Below are positions 57,531-64,000 of a stretch of DNA of 64,000 nucleotides, one piece after another. Under the pieces are notes generated by a model. The model was not told where the DNA came from. It saw only the letters and a program-made list of their open reading frames with translations, and did not search any database. Where the stretch lies: positions 55,808 to 119,807 of the forward strand of contig JAKSYS010000105.1 of the NCBI GenBank assembly GCA_022925895.1. The letters are read 5' to 3'. A program made the position numbers and the translations under genes. How positions within the stretch are numbered: position 1 is the stretch's first letter; each line of letters opens with the position of its first letter. Origin of the DNA: Fragilaria crotonensis. Its lineage: Eukaryota; Bacillariophyta; Fragilariophyceae; Fragilariales; Fragilariaceae.

Positions 57531-58017
57531 GTTTATCAGACCCAACCGGAGGGCGAAAGAAAGGACTTGAACGAACGAGTGCGACGGAAGCGGCGGGCAC
57601 AATTCTCATGGGCATTGTCAATTTCGAACCTTGACCTTCTCGCGAATTCGTTGCACTTTCGACGATTACCGAAAATATTTATACCACGGTCTACAGCGGA
57701 ACTCGTAGAAGCGTATCTTTACTCCATTACGTACCTTATGGTACTCGCTTTACTTTGCTCCTCGACACGTACTGAGGTACTCGATATACGCTGTTCGTAA
57801 CTTGTTTGGCCACATGGCGGGCGTCAGCGATCGGTACTGTTTGCCCACGTTCTATAATTGGCCGTTGGCCCCGTGAGGCACCACACGATGAGGTCAGGAC
57901 TGATCACCCTGTACCGACCGGAATGTGACCCGCCTCACAACCTACCCATAGTGGTACGGCCCGGAGGACAAACGCAATGTACACCTAGGTGCTAACTCGA
58001 ACGATGTTCATACGCAG

Positions 58018-59553
58018 ATGGATGCTGAACCTGTTGTCGTCGCAGCTGTTGCTGAACCCGAACCACCAAACCCTGTCCATGAAGTACTTACCATTTGTGG
58101 TATTGCAAGTGCTGCTAGTCGCGAAACGTTTATTAATATTGAGGGACTCGACTCCATGGAAGCGTTTGCCTCCATGAACGGTGACTCCGATGTTTCGGAG
58201 ATGGCTAAACGGATGGCCTCGAGGCCATCTGCCACTGGGAGAGTAATCCTTGGAACGATGCAAATCAAAAGGCTTCAGGCCTTAGTCTATTGGGTGAAAG
58301 ACCACGACAAGCGCGGCCTACAGGCACAGCCTGAGATGTGGACTCGAGAAGTCATGTTGGCAGCAATGGCGAGAAAGGAATCTGACCATAACCTTGATAA
58401 GGTTGACATCGACATAATTGACCCTGGCAAGTGCCAGACCGATGCTGGTTGGGACAACTGGCAGATCGGCTTTGTGAACAAGCTAAGCGCAATCATGGGA
58501 GCCGCAAAGGTCCCGATCGACTATGTCGTACGCCCCGAATGGGATTACACCGACGAGTTGTTTCTCGACGATGATGAGATGAGGCGCTTCCAGATGCCAC
58601 TAGAAGGCGAAAACTTCAAGCGCGACAACAAACTGGTATTCCAGATATTGAAATCGGCTTGTATTAAGTCCGATGCCTGGACATGGATTCAAAGTTACGA
58701 TCGCACTGCGAATGGCAGAAATGCATGGTTGGCGCTTGTTGCGCATTACGATGGCACGGGAGAGTTAAACAAACGTGTTGAAAAAGCTAAGGAAGAGATC
58801 TCCCGCTTGCATTATAAGGACGAAAAGGTGTTTCCGTTTGAGAAATTCGTCACGAAGCTCAAGGAAAACTTCCACGTATTGTCAAAAGATAAGAGCGAGG
58901 AATTAACCGAGAAGCAGATGGTTGACAAGATGCTTCTTGGTATCCGTTCTACGGACGCAAGTATCACGTCTGCAAAAGTCAACGTCTATCAGAACTATCG
59001 CGCCAACTTCGATAAGGCCGTTGAGTTCTTGTCTGGGCTAATTTCGAGCATTCATGCCGCAGCCCAGTTGGATTATGCCAACCGCCACTCGGGCAACAAA
59101 CGCCGATATGTCAGCGCAATGGGATCTAATGATCAGCGTGGCGGACGTGGCAGGGCTCGCCAAGGCGGCGGTCGTAGTGGCCAACGCGGTGGTCGCAGCA
59201 ACGGGCGGGGACGAGACGGTCGCGGACGCGGGCGTGGCAACGAACGCAGAACATATGCGAATAACGTCGACATCACTGACCCTCACCGGAATTTCACTTC
59301 CGATGAATGGGAGCGTCTAGGATCTATGCGCTCCTACGTCATACAGTTAGAAGGCGGCCGTGGTGGCCGCGGAAGAGGCGATCAGAGTTACCAAGGGAGC
59401 AATACAAATCGAACGACTAGCAGTGTATCTGCAGCGAACCCGAACTCCAACGAGACGACGAACACATCTAGTGCGCCGGCCGACCAGTCGGTTGTGTCCG
59501 ACATAACGGAGCGTGGCTCCCAAAACGGTCGTAGCTCGCCGCGGCGCGTATAA
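58018..59553 (+). CDS. Copia Gag with RGG-rich C-terminus
   Basis: An intact 511-residue frame from ATG 58018. The first 340 residues form an alpha-helical capsid-like region (WTWIQSYDRTANGRNAWLAL, KLKENFHVLS, YRANFDKAVEFLSGL). Residues about 370-400 are an Arg-Gly-rich tract (RGGRGRARQGGGRSGQRGG) in place of a CCHC zinc knuckle, and a second RGG cluster lies near 450. The C-terminal 60 residues are Ser/Asn/Thr-rich. It should package element RNA in virus-like particles. Pol lies in the +1 frame downstream, with a gap and stops between, so Gag and Pol are not one open frame in this copy. Confidence 0.88.
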   Translation: MDAEPVVVAAVAEPEPPNPVHEVLTICGIASAASRETFINIEGLDSMEAFASMNGDSDVSEMAKRMASRPSATGRVILGTMQIKRLQALVYWVKDHDKRGLQAQPEMWTREVMLAAMARKESDHNLDKVDIDIIDPGKCQTDAGWDNWQIGFVNKLSAIMGAAKVPIDYVVRPEWDYTDELFLDDDEMRRFQMPLEGENFKRDNKLVFQILKSACIKSDAWTWIQSYDRTANGRNAWLALVAHYDGTGELNKRVEKAKEEISRLHYKDEKVFPFEKFVTKLKENFHVLSKDKSEELTEKQMVDKMLLGIRSTDASITSAKVNVYQNYRANFDKAVEFLSGLISSIHAAAQLDYANRHSGNKRRYVSAMGSNDQRGGRGRARQGGGRSGQRGGRSNGRGRDGRGRGRGNERRTYANNVDITDPHRNFTSDEWERLGSMRSYVIQLEGGRGGRGRGDQSYQGSNTNRTTSSVSAANPNSNETTNTSSAPADQSVVSDITERGSQNGRSSPRRV

Positions 59554-59560
59554 CACCTGA

Positions 59561-60415
59561 CTCGCAGAGGCCAGTGGTACCCGCCAGGCGCAGGCACACG
59601 CGTTAATTTCGCGCAAGGCGTACGGCCCCACACATCATAAGCCCACTGAACCAACTCCTGGCAACATTGCCATCAATGAGATCGATAACCACGCCGACAC
59701 CACGTGTGCTGGACCGAATTGGCGTTTGCTCGAACTTTCAGGCGAGTACTGCAATGTTTCTCCCTTTTCTGCGGAGTATCAACCGAAGCCAGACGTCCCG
59801 ATTGCAAAGTGTGCTACGGCGTACACGTGCCCCACAACCGGCGACTCTGTCGTCCTGGTCGCTGACCAAGTGTTGTGGTTTGGCAACGACTTACACTGCT
59901 CCTTAATCAACCCACATCAGATCCGAGCCCATGGTTACGGCGTTTGTGACGATCCATGGGATCCGCATCGGCCGATTGGCCTTGATTTGGACACCATCTT
60001 TATTCCCCTTACCGTTTCGGGACCGAATCTTTCATTCGAGTCACGCGTTCCCACTGATTGGGAAATGTCGAATCTACCGATTGTCGAAATTACTTCGCCG
60101 ACTTGGAATCCCGCGGACATGCACATGTCTGCACCGCGTCGGAATCCAACGCGTGCCGTCGACTGTATATCGACCGCTAGACGGGATATATGGTCCCATT
60201 CGACTGCACCCCCGACGGCGATCTTCCCCACTTCTGACCCGCGTTGCGTGTCTTCTTTGTATGCGAATGCTATTCTCGTGTCCTCTGCGCTTACGGGGAC
60301 GCACGGTGGGATAAGCGCAACGATCACGAGCCAACGACACTCGATTGTAACCTTTGAGAATCTAAGTCGCAATGGAATATTGGCCTCGAGACGGCCAAGC
60401 GAACCCTTCAGGTAA
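59561..60415 (+). pseudogene. Copia protease region
   Basis: An open frame without an early ATG. About 100 bp in lies INEIDNHADTTCAGPNW, where D-N-H-A-D-T takes the place of the usual D-S/T-G-A aspartic protease loop. It is followed by PIAKCATAYTCPTTGDSVVLV and DLHCSLINPHQIRAHG, a typical start of Copia-type pol. From about 60100 the frame no longer resembles pol, so a shift is likely there. Confidence 0.65.
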
Positions 60416-61392
60416 CTACCCAGCGCGGGGTAAGAACGGCGGTTCACCCGTTGCATCGAAGATATCGTGTTGATCACTTACACCTGAACCGGCGACGCCT
60501 AAACGGGGACTGGTTCACTGATACCTTATTCTCGAAGGTCATATCAATCCAGGGTAACACGTGCGCGCAAGTATTCACTAACGGATCATTCACCACTGTC
60601 CATCCTCTCGATTCGAAATCGAAAGTCGCTCGGGCGTTGACCGAATTTGCCGACGATGTTGGCATTCCTGACTCCTTATTGTCTGATGGAGCTCCCGAAA
60701 TTGTTGGTCCTAAGACCGACTTTATGAAGGAGGTAAATCGTTTGAAGATCAGGTTGAAGCGGTCTGAGGTTGGACGATCGAATCAGAATTATGCGGCCGA
60801 GAGAGAAATCGGCGAGCTCAAGAAGCGATGGAGGAATCGCATGCTCAAGCGGAAGGTCCCACCTCGTCTGTGGGATTATGGCCTGGTCTATGAGACTAAC
60901 ATTCTGAACAGAATTCCTCGCGGCCAACAACTGCGCACCGGGATTGAAATTGTCACCGGTGAGACACCAGACATATCCGAGTGGATCGACTTTGAGTTTT
61001 ACGATCGCGTATGGTACTACGACCAGAAGAAAATTGAAATCGACGGCAGCGGGCGGCGTCTCGCGCGATGGCTTGGCGTTGCCCACCGGGTTGGAAGCGA
61101 CCTATGCTATTGGTTACTACTTGAATCTGGCAATGTAATTGCCCGAACTACGGTACAACATGTCGTACGTGACGACTACCTGAACAATGATGTCAAAACC
61201 GAAATCGAGAGTTTCGACCGCGCAGTTGACGAGCGCCTGTCAGATCAGAACTTTATGGTCAATGCAGCTGACGGATTTTATATCCAAGACGAATTTGATG
61301 AGGTGCCGAGTGGCGCCGTACGCACCGATGAAGATTATGGTGATATGGATACCCTGACACGTTGGATGCCGATGACATCAACGACGACGTGA
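60358..61392 (+). pseudogene. Copia integrase region
   Basis: The frame opens after a TGA at 60355 and has no suitable ATG. It contains LETAKRTLQVTTQRGVRTAVHP upstream of an RYRVDHLHLNRR block. The core has CAQVFTNGSFT, LSDGAPEIVG and QNYAAEREIGELKKRW, supplying the Asp and Glu of the D,D-35-E triad. The stop at 61392 comes before the next pol segment, which continues in another frame (61362-61583). Confidence 0.75.
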
Positions 61393-61537
61393 TTGACAAG
61401 TATTTGAATGCAGAGCTAATATTCGATGTCGGTACCGGCAGCGAACGCAAAGGCCGTGTGGTCAAACGTGCAAAGGGTACTCTGGCGAACCGATTGGTCG
61501 CACATTCCAACCCCTGTTCGATACCCGAGAATACGTC

Positions 61538-61993
61538 GTGGAGTTCACCGATGGATCCACTGAGAACTACTTCGCAAATGTGATTGCAGAGTGCATGTAT
61601 GCACAGGTTGACTCTGAAGGAAATCAGTATCAGTTATTGAGCGAGATCACTGACCACAGGTCTGACAACTCGGCGATTCAAATCGCAGATGGATTCATCA
61701 CAAGTCGTAATGGGAATCGTATCCCGAAGTCGACAACCCGAGGCTGGTCTCTTTTGGTCTCGTGGAAGGACGGATCGTCGGACTGGCTACCATTGAAGGA
61801 TTTAAAAGACGCCTATCCCGTTCAAGTTGCTGAACATGCAGCGGCAAACAAATTGCCAATGAGCCAGCGTTTAACTGGTGGGTACATACGGTCCTGCGGA
61901 AGCGAAATCGCATTGTTGCGAAGGTCAAACGCTATTGGCGCACGACCCACAAATTCGGCATACGTGTGCCGAAGACAGTCGAAGAAGCCCTGA
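61538..61993 (+). pseudogene. Pol segment between integrase and RT (chromo-like)
   Basis: The frame encodes FTDGSTENYFANVIAE and WSLLVSWKDGSSDWLPLKDL. The latter resembles a short chromodomain-like or SH3-like fold commonly found between integrase and RT in diatom Copia elements. After about 61860 the frame is lost and pol continues at 61966 in another one. Confidence 0.5.
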
Positions 61994-62868
61994 CGATTGA
62001 CGAAGAGACTGGAACCGACTTCTGGCGCAAAGCACTAGGAAAGGAGATGTCAAAGGTGAAAGTCGCGTGGAAAAACGCTGACGGAATATCACCCGCGCAA
62101 GCACGAAGCGGAAAGGAGCCATCGATGATTGGCTTCCAAGAAATTCGATGTCATGTGATATTCGACGTTAAAATGGATTTCACACGGAAGGCAAGGTTTG
62201 TTGCCGGAGGGCACACGACCGACACGCCAGGATCGATAACTTACTCGAGCGTGGTATCACGCGACAGTGTACGCCTGGCGTTTCTGATTGCTGGTCTGAA
62301 CGACCTCGACGTGCTGGCGGGGGATGTAACTAACGCATACTTAAATGCATCGTGCCGTGAGAAAATTTGGTTCGAGGGTGGCATTGAAACTGGCGAAGAC
62401 CGAGGTAAAGTCTTGATTGTAACGCGTGCGCTATATGGACTCAAATCATCAGGCGCTGCCTGGCGTGCGGACTTGGCGGCAACGCTGTGTCATATGAACT
62501 TTACATCAACACAGGCAGATCCCGATGTATGGATTCGGAGTGCCGGAACGCACTATGATATGGTGTTGGTATACGTTGACGACATCCTGATATTCGCGAA
62601 GGAACCAAAACGAACAATGGACGAACTGGGCAAGTTGTACGAGCTCAAACCGGAAAGTGTCCACGAGCCCGATATATATCTTGGAGCCAATATGGAGAAG
62701 GTCCAATTGCCGAATGGTAAAGTGGAATGGGCCATGGGCAGTAAGACTTATGTCAAGAACGCCATCAAAGTTGTCGAAGCATTAATTGCAGAAGACGATC
62801 CGGAAGCAAAGTTGAAGTCAACGGCGAGGAATCCATTCCCAGCGGCTATAAGCCCGAGCTGGATGTAA
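61966..62868 (+). pseudogene. Copia reverse transcriptase region
   Basis: Contains KTVEEALTIDEETGTDFW, IGFQEIRCHVIFDVKMDFTR, KARFVAGGHTTD, LAGDVTNAYLNA (motif with catalytic Asp), ALYGLKSSGAAW and MVLVYVDDILIF with the YVDD active site. All catalytic residues are present. It ends at 62868, and the RNase H part continues in another frame from 62889. Confidence 0.85.
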
Positions 62869-62888
62869 CTTCTGAACTTAATGACGAG

Positions 62889-63662
62889 ATGGGGTCGCGT
62901 TTCCTTCAAATAATTGGAATACTGCGATGGGCAATTGAACTCGGACGCCTCGACATATTTGTCGGAGTATCACAATTGTCCCAACATCAGGCACTGCCAC
63001 GGCGCGGTCACCTTGAGGCATTATATCACATCTTCGCATACTTGAAGAAGCATGAGAACGGAGCTCGAATTGTTTTCGATCCGAAAACCCCTGATATCGA
63101 TGAACGTGTGTTCAACTCTGATGCCGATTGGCGAGACTTTTACGGGGACGTATGTGAGGAGCTACCCCCGAACATGCCAGAACCAAAAGGTAAATGTGTG
63201 AATATATCATGTTTTGTTGATGCGAATCACGCAGGGAATGTCATTACTCGAAGATCGCACACTGGGATTATCATTTACGTTCAGAACGCGCCGATCATTT
63301 GGTTTTCGAAACGGCAAAATACCGTTGAATCCTCCAGTTTTGGGAGTGAATTTGTTGCGCTTCGAGCTGCGAAGGACATGCTTGTCGCGTTGCGATATAA
63401 GCTCCGAATGTTTGGCGTGCCAATTGATGGTCCGGCCAATATATTCTGCGACAATAACGGTGTCGTGAAAAACACAACTATTCCCGAATCGATGCTTGCA
63501 AAGAAGCACAATGCAATCAATTATCATGCAGTACGCGAGGCTGTTGCCGCGAAGATTATACGTGTGGGAAAAGAGGACGGCATGACTAACTTGGCCGACC
63601 TATTTACGAAGGTACTCACTGCAGACCGTCGTCGAGCACTATGTCGTCACATTATGTATTAA
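62889..63662 (+). pseudogene. Copia RNase H region
   Basis: Contains IGILRWAIELGRLDIFVGVS, CFVDANHAGNVITRRSHTG (RNase H Asp), VESSSFGSEFVALRAAKD (Glu), IFCDNNGVV (Asp) and NLADLFTKVL, the usual Copia C-terminus. It stops at 63662, about 160 bp before the 3' LTR. Confidence 0.85.
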
Positions 63663-63825
63663 GAAGAAGGGCATGCCCTGGGTTATCGACCGTTGCATGG
63701 GCGAGGTTGTTTACCCCCTGGAGCGGATAACAGTCCGCGGGCTTTAATACCAGGTCGTTTTGAGGACAAGGTGGAACGTGGGATAAATCATTCTGTCACG
63801 AGGCGAATTCATGATTTACGGGGAC

Positions 63826-64000
63826 CGTTTGAATACGGACGATACGGTACGGAAACCGCTAGTACGGTAGTAACCAGAGACTTGAGCAGACGTAGACACA
63901 AGTTTATCGTTTACTACTTTCGTACGCTCGTGTTACTGCTTTATCGTTTATCTCGTCTTATCCAAGGTAAGAGACGGCCGTTACGTACACATTTGAACGA
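63826..64000 (+). repeat. 3' LTR, truncated by window end
   Basis: Starts with CGTTTGAATACGG and is identical to the 5' LTR for its whole visible length except for a 3-nt deletion (near 63930) and the last base. The near-identity indicates a young insertion. Confidence 0.9.

Larger units (their letters stand above)
57354..64000 (+). mobile_element. Ty1/Copia retrotransposon (diatom CoDi-like), 3' LTR cut by window end
   Basis: Two direct terminal repeats (from 57354 and 63826) flank gag and a pol in the order protease, integrase, reverse transcriptase, RNase H, which defines Copia. The LTRs match over about 175 bp apart from a 3-nt indel and the last visible base. No tRNA primer-binding site or polypurine tract could be fixed by eye. 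Gag is intact; pol changes frame at least five times. Confidence 0.92.

Noticed and set aside
59935-60477. Minus-strand ORF of 180 codons over the Copia pol
   Set aside because: It lies opposite the protease/integrase region and has no domain of its own.

Overview
The window looks like nuclear DNA of a stramenopile, most likely a pennate diatom. This is inferred from gene content; no rRNA or organelle marker is present. The supporting signs are intron-poor genes with short GT-AG introns (64-89 nt, one of about 290 nt), a Ty1/Copia element whose Gag ends in an RGG tract as in diatom CoDi-type elements, a Crypton-type tyrosine recombinase, and a secreted protein rich in Ser-Pro-Thr repeats. Several non-ATG-started open frames are shown here with their first plausible ATG instead.

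Layout. 1-1151 (-) is the N-terminal part of a transposase-like protein running off the left edge. 1.2-4.0 kb is repeat-rich, largely CpG-free DNA with palindromes and a GTGGCAAAA array. 4.06-16.2 kb is gene-bearing: a SERF/4F5-like protein with an in-frame intron, a gamma-glutamylcyclotransferase-like enzyme (-), a Crypton recombinase, a small unknown ORF (-), a membrane protein joining a VHL-beta domain to a PUB domain (-), a DUF1365 protein, and a BioD-like P-loop/DRTGG protein (-). 16.2-28.6 kb holds two large head-to-head genes: an ankyrin-repeat histone deacetylase (-) and a CENP-E-like kinesin of about 2,750 residues (+).

28.65-40.7 kb is a transposon graveyard. It contains a CpG-poor decayed zone, a plus-strand LINE remnant, and a nearly full-length but frameshifted minus-strand LINE with endonuclease, reverse transcriptase and RNase H. 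40.64-41.35 kb is one copy of a dispersed non-coding repeat; the second is at 56.4-57.15 kb. 42.7-47.9 kb encodes a secreted protein with three near-identical Cys-rich domains separated by SPT-repeat spacers, broken by single-base indels. 48.4-48.8 kb carries a fragment of an AMPK-gamma/SNF4-like CBS gene. 50.2-53.5 kb is the 3' part of a second LINE joined in frame to a pRiA4b ORF-3-like gene. 57.35-64.0 kb is a Copia retrotransposon with almost identical LTRs but several frame breaks in pol; its 3' LTR is cut by the window end.

The cellular genes do not form an operon-like pathway. The points most worth following are the VHL-PUB membrane protein, the SERF intron that would encode a hydrophobic segment if retained, the ankyrin-HDAC, the LINE/pRiA4b chimera, the CpG-depleted tracts, and paired single-base indels that may be assembly errors.
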